Positions 1 to 6,129 are shown, counted from the first letter of the stretch. The stretch: DNA of 6,789 bases from an uncultured Campylobacter sp. (GCA_938046705.1 CALIWP010000199.1:1-6789); one strand, 5' to 3'. The notes: generated from the letters alone by a model not told the origin. Numbers and translations: made by a program.

Positions 1-210
1 GAGTTTGCCGGCTTTGAGGAGCTCGTTAAGCTCGGTAGGCCGCTTGACATATCGACTTTTGATCTCGCGGATGATAGGAGGATCTTTATCACCAAGCTCA
101 CCCAAACCGTCGCAAATTTCGTTAAGACGCAGCTAAATGGCGTAACCTACTACACAAAAAAGCTGCAAATATCGGGATATTTGATAGAGAGGCCAAACGA
201 CGCACAATGA
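1..210 (+). CDS. C-terminal fragment of an unassigned phage tail-module protein
   Basis: Frame 1 is open from the window edge to a TGA at 208-210, giving the last 69 residues of a protein whose start lies outside the window. The visible part runs from EFAGFEELVKLGRP to a polar end, IERPNDAQ. It is mixed alpha/beta in character with no membrane segment or catalytic motif I can recognise. Its stop overlaps the ATG of the next gene in an ATGA arrangement, so it belongs to the same transcription unit as the tail genes that follow. By position it should be a virion tail or tail-assembly protein, possibly the end of a tape measure or a small assembly protein, but I cannot assign a family. Confidence is for the frame being a real gene, not for any role. 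Confidence 0.7.
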   Translation, partial: EFAGFEELVKLGRPLDISTFDLADDRRIFITKLTQTVANFVKTQLNGVTYYTKKLQISGYLIERPNDAQ

Positions 211-761
211 GTAGTAAAAACGATAAAGAGCTCGATAGGCTGCGCAAAGACGTTCAAAACGCGCTAAACAGAACGCTCACTAAAGTAAAAAAAGAGCAAT
301 CAAATTTTATTACAAATCATATCGCGCTCGCCAAAAAGAAAATTAACTTTTTCACGACGCCAAAACGCGCGCGCCCGGACGATATGAGCATTAGCCTTTT
401 TACCGTCAAGAAATATATCACGCCAGCCATGCTACCGCGCAAGGTATCAAACACCGGCGTAACCGTCACGATAAGCAAGCAAAAAAGCGTATTTTTAAGC
501 GGCTTTGCACAGCAAACCCCAAGGCGCGGCGCCGGCAAATTTTTAATAAGCTCTAAAAACTCAAGCGCAGGAATATTCGGCGTTTCGCGCCACTCTTTGC
601 GATCGAGCTACACGACATCCGGCGAGCGCAGGCTCTCGCGCCCTAGAGATGCATTTATAGTCAAGCGGCTAAACGATGATTTATCCGAATTTGCGTTAAA
701 AGACGTCGATGCATTGCTTGAAAAAGCCCAAGAAATCTTTAATCAGGAGTTGGAAAAGTGA
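207..761 (+). CDS. phage tail protein, resembling the minor tail protein Z (GPZ) family
   Basis: This 184-aa protein has a very basic N-terminal half. Residues about 17-50 (ALNRTLTKVKKEQSNFITNH and the following Lys/Arg-rich stretch) resemble the conserved opening of prophage minor tail protein Z relatives. The middle holds short beta-type segments (TVTISKQKSVFLSGFAQQ), and the end is a helical stretch (DVDALLEKAQEIFNQELEK), again like that family. Z-type proteins act at the head-proximal end of the tail during tail completion and joining. Its ATG overlaps the previous stop (ATGA), its TGA overlaps the next start (GTGA), and it sits directly before X and D. Upstream AGAGAGG (186-192) is 14 bases from the start, too far to be ideal, so coupling to the gene before is likely. 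The family call is from remembered pattern, not a search; a gpU-like tail terminator is the main alternative. Confidence 0.55.
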   Translation: MSSKNDKELDRLRKDVQNALNRTLTKVKKEQSNFITNHIALAKKKINFFTTPKRARPDDMSISLFTVKKYITPAMLPRKVSNTGVTVTISKQKSVFLSGFAQQTPRRGAGKFLISSKNSSAGIFGVSRHSLRSSYTTSGERRLSRPRDAFIVKRLNDDLSEFALKDVDALLEKAQEIFNQELEK

Positions 762-961
762 AATACCTAGCCAAAGACGGCGACACGTTAGACATGATCT
801 GTTACAAGCACTACAAGAGCCTAAACGATAGCGTTTACTCGCAGTTTTTGAGAGCAAACGAGCATCTTTTAGGCAAAGAAAAACTATCAGGCGGCGACAT
901 CGTAAATTTGCCCGATATTGAAGTAAAAGCAGCCGTAAAGGTTACGTATCTATGGGATTAA
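758..961 (+). CDS. X: phage tail protein X (LysM-like)
   Basis: This 67-aa protein matches the phage tail protein X family in length and layout. It opens with a short beta strand and the LysM-like DGDTLDMICYKHY, continues through LRANEHL, and ends with a GDIVNLPD turn and a C-terminal strand. X proteins are small parts of the tail/baseplate near the hub in P2- and Mu-like myophages, and the fold is LysM-like. The start is GTG at 758, overlapping the preceding TGA (GTGA), with a good AGGAG at 745-749, eight bases upstream. The stop TAA at 959-961 lies 10 bases inside the next gene, so X and D are translationally coupled. The X-D order is the usual one in prophage tail modules and supports both calls. 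Confidence 0.88.
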   Translation: MKYLAKDGDTLDMICYKHYKSLNDSVYSQFLRANEHLLGKEKLSGGDIVNLPDIEVKAAVKVTYLWD

Positions 962-1872
962 CGTCAAAATACCTCTCGCCGAAGGTTCAGATTTTTTATA
1001 ACGGCGTAGATAAAACATCATCGATGGATTGGATCAGTATCAGCATAACCGACAACGAAGGTAAAGACACCGACAAGCTCAACATTACGCTAGGATACGG
1101 TAGCCCGGCGCCGCGCTTCAAAGATACCATCGATATTTATGTGGATAGCTTCTTTTTAGGTCATTTTATAATCGCCACAGTCAAAACAAAATACAAAAGA
1201 AGCTACGATATAGAGGCTATTGCGGCCGATTTTATGAGTTCGCTCAAAGATCGCAAAAGCAGATCGCACGTTAAGCTAAGCTATAGGCAAATTATCGAAA
1301 ATATCGCCAAAGAGCATGGGCTAAACGTTAAGATTGACTTTGAGCGCTCAAACGAAGTCGTCGAGCTGGAGCAGCACGATATGAGCGATGCGGCGTTTTG
1401 CGAAAAGATAGCAAATGACCTAGATTTAACCTTTAGCATCAAAAACAAAACAATGATTTTTATCGATAGGGATAAAGTAACCGATCGCGTAGAGTATAGC
1501 TTAACCGAGGATGATTATTTAGAGCTAAATTTCGAGCAAACCGAAGTAACAAATTACGCCTCATGCGAGGTTACATGGCGCGATACAAAGGCGGGGCAAG
1601 ATAAAGTAACAGTAGCCGGTAGCGGAACGCCGGTATTAAAAAGGCAGATTTTCTCAGCAGATAGCGAAGCGGAAGCGCTAAAAATCGCCCAAAGTTATCT
1701 ACAAAATAAACAAAATAGCTCATTTAAGGGCAATGTGAGGTGTATGGGCGTGCCGTTTTTCGCCGGCGGATATTTAAATTTACAAATTAACGGCGAGACG
1801 AAACGAGCCATCATCAAAAAAATCACCCACACTATAAATAAAGCATGGATTAGCGATATTGAATTCTTTTAA
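952..1872 (+). CDS. D: phage late control protein D / baseplate hub protein
   Basis: This 306-aa protein fits the phage late control gene D family (P2 gpD), which forms the baseplate hub, the equivalent of T4 gp27 that joins the tail tube to the spike. The N-terminal part (about 10-90) carries the beta-rich opening with YNGVDKTSSMDWISISITDN, where hub proteins define the local axis. About 100-160 contain the typical RKSRSHVKLSYRQIIENIAK helix and the SDAAFCEKIANDLDLTFSIK segment. About 230-306 hold the closing beta domain with AEALKIAQSYL and a final SDIEFF. Length matches family members. AAAGG at 937-941 precedes the ATG. It is the last phage gene before the candidate att site, with no lysis or cargo gene after it in this window. 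Confidence 0.9.
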   Translation: MGLTSKYLSPKVQIFYNGVDKTSSMDWISISITDNEGKDTDKLNITLGYGSPAPRFKDTIDIYVDSFFLGHFIIATVKTKYKRSYDIEAIAADFMSSLKDRKSRSHVKLSYRQIIENIAKEHGLNVKIDFERSNEVVELEQHDMSDAAFCEKIANDLDLTFSIKNKTMIFIDRDKVTDRVEYSLTEDDYLELNFEQTEVTNYASCEVTWRDTKAGQDKVTVAGSGTPVLKRQIFSADSEAEALKIAQSYLQNKQNSSFKGNVRCMGVPFFAGGYLNLQINGETKRAIIKKITHTINKAWISDIEFF

Positions 1873-1932
1873 ATTTAGCGGTTTTTGTTACGGTTTGATA
1901 CACTATTTTACAAAAAAACAATAATATTTTTT

Positions 1933-1950
1933 ACGGAGTTAAAACGGAGT
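1933..1950 (+). repeat. two ACGGAGT direct repeats 11 bp apart
   Basis: ACGGAGT occurs at 1933-1939 and again at 1944-1950, so the unit spacing is 11 bp, about one helical turn. A shorter TTACGG at 1888-1893 lies further left. The pair sits about 60 bp left of the tRNA-like core. Same-face short direct repeats at that distance are typical of integrase arm-type sites, but this role is inferred only from position. Confidence 0.4.
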
Positions 1951-1976
1951 AAAGTAAAGATTAAGAATATAAAAGC

Positions 1977-2052
1977 GTATTTTAGGTGGCTATATGCCTA
2001 AATATTAATCCGACCTCGGGCACCATATAAACTTACAAATATCCTAAAATAC
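1977..2052. repeat. 10-bp perfect inverted repeat bracketing the tRNA-end sequence
   Basis: GTATTTTAGG at 1977-1986 is the exact reverse complement of CCTAAAATAC at 2043-2052. The pair is centred near 2014, inside the tRNA-like core at 2007-2025. The left arm can instead form a local hairpin with CCTAAA at 1997-2002 (TTTAGG 1981-1986, 10-base loop). ATTTTAGGT also recurs as a direct copy at 2200-2208. The arms could be recombinase or accessory-protein sites around a phage att core. AT-rich DNA makes some such matches by chance. Confidence 0.5.
2007..2025 (+). other. candidate prophage att site: displaced tRNA 3' end
   Basis: AATCCGACCTCGGGCACCA reads as the end of a tRNA: T-loop end AAT, T-stem 3' strand CCGAC, acceptor 3' strand CTCGGGC, discriminator A, then CCA. 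The matching GCCCGAG 5' acceptor strand and GTCGG T-stem strand are absent upstream, so this is not a tRNA gene. Temperate phages that integrate with a tyrosine integrase into a tRNA gene keep the gene whole on one side and leave a copy of its 3' end on the other. Here the phage tail genes lie to the left, so the intact + strand tRNA gene should sit beyond the left edge, at the other prophage end. The acceptor sequence would suit a leucine-type tRNA, but the identity is not determined. Confidence 0.6.
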
Positions 2053-2274
2053 ACTATTCTCGACATATAAATGTTTAAAAAGTATCTTTAAAAAATAAAA
2101 TAGAATATTCCAAACCAACTACCAGCTGGCGAAGTGTAATTTTTGTGCTTTTAGTAAAGCATAACACATATGCTATTTTATTTTAACTACCGTAAAACCA
2201 TTTTAGGTATGTTCTATTACCGTCAAAATTGTTTACATAACTTTAGGTTTATTCCAAAGGTTATAGTTGCATTT

Positions 2275-2394
2275 TCCGCCTTCCGCTACGCTCCTTTTAA
2301 CTTCGCGGACGAGCTAAGCCCGCCCTTGCGACGAGGGATTTCACCCCCTCACCCACCTAAAGCACACGTCGGCGCGTCGGCCTCCGCGTATAGT
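2275..2394. other. GC-rich patch in an AT-rich intergenic region
   Basis: By hand count 2281-2400 is about 61% G+C (73 of 120), against clearly AT-rich flanks. It contains CCCTTG (2323-2328) and CGAGGG (2332-2337), a 6-bp stem (one G-T pair) around a CGA loop, and a GTCGGC tandem at 2368-2373 and 2376-2381. Neither strand gives a convincing protein. It could be a dispersed intergenic repeat, a structured RNA, or a decayed piece of a gene from DNA of other composition. Confidence 0.4.
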
Positions 2395-2432
2395 GCAGTT
2401 TTTAATCATTTTTCAGCCCTTTTTTATCTTTA

Positions 2433-2438
2433 TATTAT
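2433..2438 (+). promoter_or_regulatory. candidate -10 box for the 57-aa membrane protein gene
   Basis: TATTAT at 2433-2438 (overlapping TATATT at 2431) lies in a T-rich run starting near 2400, as is common for sigma-70 promoters in Campylobacter, which often lack a clear -35. Transcription would start near 2445, leaving a leader of about 33 bases that carries the GGAG ribosome site. Confidence 0.35.
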
Positions 2439-2477
2439 TAAAATTTAGATGCAAATTTATACAACGGAGACGTTCAA

Positions 2478-2651
2478 ATGAACGATTTATTTATCGGCGT
2501 CGTATTCTATTTTGCTTTTATGTTTTTTGGACTTCTTTTTCTTGCTATTTGCGCTTTTTGGTATATTTCTATCCCGCTATTTTGTATTTACGTGTATTTT
2601 AAATATTTCAGAAAAGAGAGAAAATTTGAGGCTAGAGTTTTAGAGCCTTAA
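2478..2651 (+). CDS. small hydrophobic membrane protein, function unknown
   Basis: An ATG at 2478 preceded by GGAGA (2466-2470), with a good spacing, opens a 57-codon frame ending in TAA at 2649-2651. Residues about 4-44 are almost wholly hydrophobic and aromatic (VVFYFAFMFFGLLFLAICAF, then SIPLFCIYVYF), with a Pro at 33 that suggests two closely packed membrane helices or one long bent one. A basic tail follows (KYFRKERKFEARVLEP), which should stay in the cytoplasm. Two Cys (25, 36) lie in the membrane part. I do not recognise a family. The gene stands alone on +, converging with the transporter gene, and its stop codon lies inside a terminator-like hairpin. Strong ribosome site, short leader and terminator make it credible. 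It lies outside the inferred prophage end, so a holin role is not favoured. Confidence 0.6.
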   Translation: MNDLFIGVVFYFAFMFFGLLFLAICAFWYISIPLFCIYVYFKYFRKERKFEARVLEP

Positions 2652-2660
2652 AACTCTTTT
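2634..2660 (+). terminator. hairpin plus T-run at the end of the small membrane protein gene
   Basis: AGAGTTTTA (2634-2642) pairs perfectly with TAAAACTCT (2649-2657) across a 6-base loop, and TTT follows (2658-2660). The stem has only two G-C pairs, so it would be a modest intrinsic terminator. The stop codon TAA at 2649-2651 lies in the 3' arm. Confidence 0.5.
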
Positions 2661-2675
2661 ACAAGCTTTAAGGCT
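2644..2675. terminator. alternative hairpin overlapping the terminator
   Basis: AGCCTTAAA (2644-2652) pairs perfectly with TTTAAGGCT (2667-2675), with a 14-base loop. It uses the loop and 3' arm of the hairpin at 2634-2657, so the two cannot form together. It may serve the opposite strand as the terminator for the leftward transporter gene, or compete with the first hairpin. Confidence 0.4.
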
Positions 2676-2763
2676 ATTTCATAATAATCTCCAAACTCCT
2701 TAAATTCTATTTTTTAAATTAAAGAATATGGATTTACAGTTGCAAATCAAACCACTAAACAAC

Positions 2764-2772
2764 TGCTATAAT
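2764..2772 (+). promoter_or_regulatory. consensus extended -10 box pointing into the 3' end of the transporter gene
   Basis: TGCTATAAT is a perfect extended -10 (TGnTATAAT) on the + strand, and it lies in a small palindrome (TGCTA 2764-2768, TAGCA 2772-2776). No gene follows on +. A transcript starting near 2779 would run antisense to the end of the transporter gene. A -35 is not evident at 17 bp; TTGCAA at 2740-2745 is 21 bp away. Confidence 0.3.
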
Positions 2773-2829
2773 AGCAAGCTTAAACGTCACACTAGTTTTA
2801 ATTTAGCTAAATTTTACGTCAAATTTTGA

Positions 2830-3711
2830 CTATTTTGCCGCTACGCTTACTCGCTCGTAGTGTGCAACGATTTTATTATGAATGAGTAGCGAGATATAAA
2901 TCACCGCACCGCCTAGGCATAGTCTTAGTATATCCGCATCTTTATGCCAAAATACTAAATTTACGATGATGGCTGCAGGTATGAGGGCGTTATTCATGAT
3001 GGCTAGGGTTCCGCTATCTACCTCGCATGCGCCTTTGTTCCACAAAAAGTATCCTAGACCGCTAGCTCCTATGCCAAGCCACAACAGCACGGCGCCTTGG
3101 GTTAGGTCGAGGTTGATCTTTTCAGGATTGCCAAACATGGCAAAGGCTATGCCCGTAACCGCCGCGGCTCCGACGAAAAAGTAGCCAAAAACACCTCTTT
3201 GTTCGTTAAAATCACGCTTTTCTAACAAAAATTTATACGCGCTCTGTCCAACGCCAAAGCATAAATTCGCCCCCTGTACGAGCAAAAATCCGTGCCAAAA
3301 GCCGATATTTACGTTGCCGTACTTGATGATGAGCGCGCCCAAAACCGCCGTGCCCACGCTAAAGAGATACAGCAGCCTAAGCCTGCCTGCGAGCACGTCA
3401 TAAACCACGCTCACGTAAAACGGCGTAAATATCGTAAAGAGCGCAACCTCGGCGACGCTAAGGTAGGCAAACGAGTTGTAGTAAAAGATATACATCGCGC
3501 CGATCTGAATCGCGCCGATCGCGGCTACTTTGGCGTAGAGGGCGAGGTTTTTCGCGGCAAAATCCTTAATCATAAATGGCAAAAACACGCCAAGCGCAAG
3601 CACGACGCGCGAAAACGCGGCAAAGTAGCTATCCACTCGCCCCGCCAAAAACTCGCCGATGAGGCTAAAGCTAAACGCCCAAAGCACCGTAACAAAGATC
3701 AATTTTTTCAC
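2830..3711 (-). CDS. EamA/DMT-family inner-membrane transporter
   Basis: This 293-aa protein shows the pattern of the drug/metabolite transporter superfamily with two EamA repeats and about ten hydrophobic helices. Repeat one is about residues 4-130, with SYFAAFSRVVLALGVFLPF and LSVAEVALFTIFTPFYV. Repeat two is about 140-278, with GLGYFLWNKGACEVDSGT and LAIMNNALIPAAIIVNLVF. Length is normal for the family. Members move amino acids, other metabolites or drugs across the inner membrane; the substrate is not predictable here. I start it at GTG 3711: GGAGAA (3715-3720) lies directly upstream and the protein then begins KKLIFVTVLWAFSFSL, the usual first helix. The longer frame from 3789 would add 26 residues that cover the candidate promoter. 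It is the last gene of a leftward run after the receptor gene, with a 153-bp gap and its own likely promoter. Confidence 0.87.
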   Translation of the reverse strand: MKKLIFVTVLWAFSFSLIGEFLAGRVDSYFAAFSRVVLALGVFLPFMIKDFAAKNLALYAKVAAIGAIQIGAMYIFYYNSFAYLSVAEVALFTIFTPFYVSVVYDVLAGRLRLLYLFSVGTAVLGALIIKYGNVNIGFWHGFLLVQGANLCFGVGQSAYKFLLEKRDFNEQRGVFGYFFVGAAAVTGIAFAMFGNPEKINLDLTQGAVLLWLGIGASGLGYFLWNKGACEVDSGTLAIMNNALIPAAIIVNLVFWHKDADILRLCLGGAVIYISLLIHNKIVAHYERVSVAAK

Positions 3712-3751
3712 GTATTCTCCATTTGAGTTAATTTTCGTCTGAAATAGTAGC

Positions 3752-3780
3752 AAAATAGGCTTAAATTTATATGCGGTCAA
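3752..3780 (-). promoter_or_regulatory. candidate sigma-70 promoter of the EamA transporter gene
   Basis: On the - strand TTGACC (3780-3775) is followed after exactly 17 bp by TATTTT (3757-3752). The start would be near 3745, giving a leader of about 35 bases before the GTG at 3711. The -35 matches consensus at 5 of 6 positions, the -10 at 4 of 6. Its place supports the shorter gene start. Confidence 0.45.
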
Positions 3781-3827
3781 ATTTAGCAAAAAAAGATTAT
3801 GTAAGTCAATTTTAGAGCAGAAACCAA

Positions 3828-3853
3828 GAGCGCCGCTTTTATCGCAGCGACTC
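3828..3853 (-). terminator. GC-rich hairpin after the TonB-dependent receptor gene
   Basis: On the - strand GAGTCGCTGC (3853-3844) pairs with GCGGCGCTC (3836-3828), with one bulged T and one G-T pair, around a 7-base loop. It begins 12 bp after the receptor stop. The following - strand sequence (TTGGTTTCTGCTCT) is only loosely T-rich, so termination may be partial, allowing some read-through to the transporter gene. Confidence 0.4.
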
Positions 3854-3864
3854 GGTCGTTAAAT

Positions 3865-6129
3865 TTAATATCTATACTCAAAACCCCCCAGTATCGTCCT
3901 GCCCCTGGCAGCATTGTTAAAGATAGTAATATCGTCGTTAAATACGTCGCTGGAGTAAGATGAGTTATAAGTATAAAGCGCGTCCATGTAGTTTTTGTCG
4001 AATACATTTTGCACTTCAAATTTAAAGGTTAAATTTTTAATCGGCTCGAAGGTGAGGTAAAAATCGAAAATAGTCGGGATTTTTGGCAGTTCTTGCGTAT
4101 TGATAATCTTAAATCTCGGATCATTTTCGTCAAAAGCACCCCAGTTAAATTTAGGATTTATCCTTTTTGCCTTACCAGTAATTTTGGCTATAGAACCAAG
4201 AACTAACTTTTCATTAAAAAGCCTAGTTCCAACGTCTATCGTAGCGTAATATTTCGGCAGTTCGCTAAACTGCGTAGTTCCACTAGCAGGTCCGTTCGTC
4301 CAGTCTAGCGCGAAACTATCTGAGGGCTGATAGGAGGATTTTTGACGAGTGTATGAGGCTTTGGCGTAAAATACGTCCATATCGTATAAAAACTCGAGCT
4401 CAAAGCCTTTTAAGGTGGCTTTGTCATTTAATCTAGCCAAAAACATCGTAACGTCGCCGCCAGCATTTGTGTAGCCGATTATCCTGTCGTAGATAAAATT
4501 TTTTATTTTGGTATTGTAGTAGGTGGCTTTAAGCCCAAAAACGTCGTCGTCCGAAAAGATACCATGCTTGTGGCTATTAAAGCCGATCTGATAGGTTTTT
4601 GCCGTTTCTGGTTTTAGCCCGGTGTTTATATCTTCATAAACAGAGCCGGAAGAAAAAAGTTCCTGTACGTTTAGCGGCCTAGTCGTCCTTTCGTAGCTGA
4701 TAAACGGCGAAAACAACTCGTCAATCTTGGCTGAAGCCATAAGAGAATAGTTTAAATCGGTATCTTTTCTTTTAAAGTCTCCGGCCTCTTGTGGAGAGCA
4801 GTAAGGATTCCCTGCTAAGCATTTGCCTTTTATACCGCTCGTTTTCCAATTTACGAGATTTAAATTTGCATCGAAGGTAAAAATGTCGTACTCAAGCGAA
4901 TTATCTAAATAATAATTAAATATCTTTTGTTTACCGTCTGGTATAGGATACGACGTCCTAAGCGTAGAGTACGCCTCGTCTCCAGTAACGCGTTTATATT
5001 CGTTATTTAGGGCATTTATGCCTAGTTTTGAGCTAAATTTAAGCTTATCTGTTATATCAAACAAAAAGGTATTGCTAAGATCAAAAACCAGAGAACTATT
5101 TTTAAATTTCATCCCTTTTTCAAGATCCGCCCACGCCAGTCTTGCTTTTTTATCATAAATTTGTCTGGTTTTATTATAAGATAAGAGCAAATTTATATCG
5201 ATCAGGTCAGAATACGGATCAAAACGATAATCAAGCTGATAGTTGTCGCTAGTTATATCTCTTTTAGCTAGATAATTGCTATATCTCCTATATGTCAAAA
5301 TAGCTTTGTTTATCTCACTATCATATTCCAGCTTAAAAAGATAGCTTTTTGGACGTTGCTCCAGTGAGTCGGTATCTAACGCCGTAGGCAAATCAGGCAC
5401 GCCGTCTCCGTCGATGTCTTTATTATTGTCTTTTATTTTGCCGCCGCCGCCTATCTTATAGTTTTGCGAGATTTTTTTACCGCTATATCCAAAAAGTACG
5501 CCTAGGCTTTGTCCGCCGTCAAATTCTTTTTTTGCCGCGACACTACCCATATAGCTTGGCCCCACGCCGTTTGAGCCATAGCTATATCTACCTAAAAAGC
5601 CAAAAATGTGGTCGTCAGTTATAACGTCATTTACGCCTATGGTTCTAAAATTCGCACTTCCCATAAGTCCGTTTTGAGCACCGCTAAAACTTCCTCTCTC
5701 GATGTCTATACCTACTAGGAAATTTTGATCTATGAGTGCTCCAAAGGCTGAAGTGCCAATGTTGCCGGTAAAGTTATGAACCCCACCCGTATCGCTCGAC
5801 GTACCATAATAAGTCTGCGTAACTCCGTCTATCATCGTGTTTACGCGCCCAAGCCCTGTAAGCCCGCGGATATTTACGGACACGCTACCCTGGGATTGGT
5901 CTATTTGCGTGTAGCTGCCTGGCAAGCTTCTAACTACGGAGTCTATACTTTGATTTTCGCTTCTAATATCCTCTCGCGAACTAACGGCTCCAGGCGTCGA
6001 AAACGCCTTTTCGCTATTTTTGACCTCAGTAGCCGAGACTTCCAAGGTACTAAAATCGACGTCTTTTGCGTCAGCGCTCGCTAAACAAATAGCCAATATG
6101 CAAGCTATGTTAAAATTAAACCCATTCAT
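3865..6129 (-). CDS. TonB-dependent outer-membrane receptor, iron-complex type
   Basis: This intact 754-aa protein has a signal peptide (residues 1-21, hydrophobic CILAICLASADA with likely cleavage after A21). A TonB-box-like STLEVSA follows at 27-33. The plug domain is about 40-170, with SVSVNIRGL at 83-90 and MIDGVTQTYYG at 99-109. The beta barrel is about 170-754, with RPLNVQELFSSG (484-495), LKPETAKTYQIGFN (505-518) and VQNVFDKNYMD (706-716). The last residue is an aromatic Tyr after FEYR, the usual signal for barrel assembly. Such receptors take up ferric chelates, haem or similar ligands using TonB energy. The long plug insert and layout recall haem/haemoglobin-type receptors, but the ligand is not certain. 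The ATG at 6129 has AAGGAAG at 6134-6140. It follows tonB on the same strand, and a Fur-box candidate precedes it. Odd features are a DIDGDGVPD loop (238-246) and a close Cys pair (437, 444). Confidence 0.92.
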   Translation of the reverse strand: MNGFNFNIACILAICLASADAKDVDFSTLEVSATEVKNSEKAFSTPGAVSSREDIRSENQSIDSVVRSLPGSYTQIDQSQGSVSVNIRGLTGLGRVNTMIDGVTQTYYGTSSDTGGVHNFTGNIGTSAFGALIDQNFLVGIDIERGSFSGAQNGLMGSANFRTIGVNDVITDDHIFGFLGRYSYGSNGVGPSYMGSVAAKKEFDGGQSLGVLFGYSGKKISQNYKIGGGGKIKDNNKDIDGDGVPDLPTALDTDSLEQRPKSYLFKLEYDSEINKAILTYRRYSNYLAKRDITSDNYQLDYRFDPYSDLIDINLLLSYNKTRQIYDKKARLAWADLEKGMKFKNSSLVFDLSNTFLFDITDKLKFSSKLGINALNNEYKRVTGDEAYSTLRTSYPIPDGKQKIFNYYLDNSLEYDIFTFDANLNLVNWKTSGIKGKCLAGNPYCSPQEAGDFKRKDTDLNYSLMASAKIDELFSPFISYERTTRPLNVQELFSSGSVYEDINTGLKPETAKTYQIGFNSHKHGIFSDDDVFGLKATYYNTKIKNFIYDRIIGYTNAGGDVTMFLARLNDKATLKGFELEFLYDMDVFYAKASYTRQKSSYQPSDSFALDWTNGPASGTTQFSELPKYYATIDVGTRLFNEKLVLGSIAKITGKAKRINPKFNWGAFDENDPRFKIINTQELPKIPTIFDFYLTFEPIKNLTFKFEVQNVFDKNYMDALYTYNSSYSSDVFNDDITIFNNAARGRTILGGFEYRY

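Larger units (their letters stand above)
2026..2477. other. non-coding stretch right of the att site
   Basis: I see no credible protein gene here. A 92-codon open frame starting at 2170 has no ribosome binding site and crosses the GC-rich patch with a Pro/Ala-rich low-complexity translation. AGCATA (2158-2163) and TATGCT (2169-2174) form a 6-bp hairpin followed by T-rich DNA, at best a weak terminator. CTACCGTAAAACCATTTTAGG (from 2188) and a looser copy containing TTACCGTCAAAA (from about 2218) look like an imperfect repeat of roughly 35 bp. The rest is plain AT-rich DNA, probably chromosome beside the prophage. Confidence 0.5.

Noticed and set aside
1940..2025. Complete tRNA gene ending at the CCA
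   Set aside because: No GCCCGAG acceptor 5' strand, no D-arm or anticodon arm, and the T-stem 5' strand does not pair.
1..2025. Mu-like transposable prophage
   Set aside because: Tail proteins alone do not separate Mu-like from P2-like phages, no Mu-type end was seen, and the orphan tRNA end points to integrase-based insertion.
2170..2448. 92-codon open frame on +
   Set aside because: No ribosome site, its start lies within a hairpin, and its translation across the GC-rich patch is Pro/Ala-rich without domain character.
2393..2602. 69-codon open frame on + overlapping the small membrane protein gene
   Set aside because: Out of frame with the 57-aa gene, which has a proper GGAGA site; this one has none.
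1873..2820. CRISPR array or insertion sequence
   Set aside because: No regularly spaced repeats of 25-40 bp and no transposase frame or paired terminal repeats were found.
3292..3726. 144-codon open frame on + opposite the transporter gene
   Set aside because: Highly charged, no family character; a shadow of the well-supported - strand EamA gene.
3712..3789. 26-residue N-terminal extension of the transporter from an ATG at 3789
   Set aside because: It covers the candidate promoter, and the GTG at 3711 has a strong GGAGAA just upstream and begins the expected first helix.
3884..3889. C6 (G6 on coding strand) tract as a phase-variation switch of the receptor
   Set aside because: Six bases is short for Campylobacter phase-variable tracts and it lies in the last codons, where slippage would matter little beyond the final strand.
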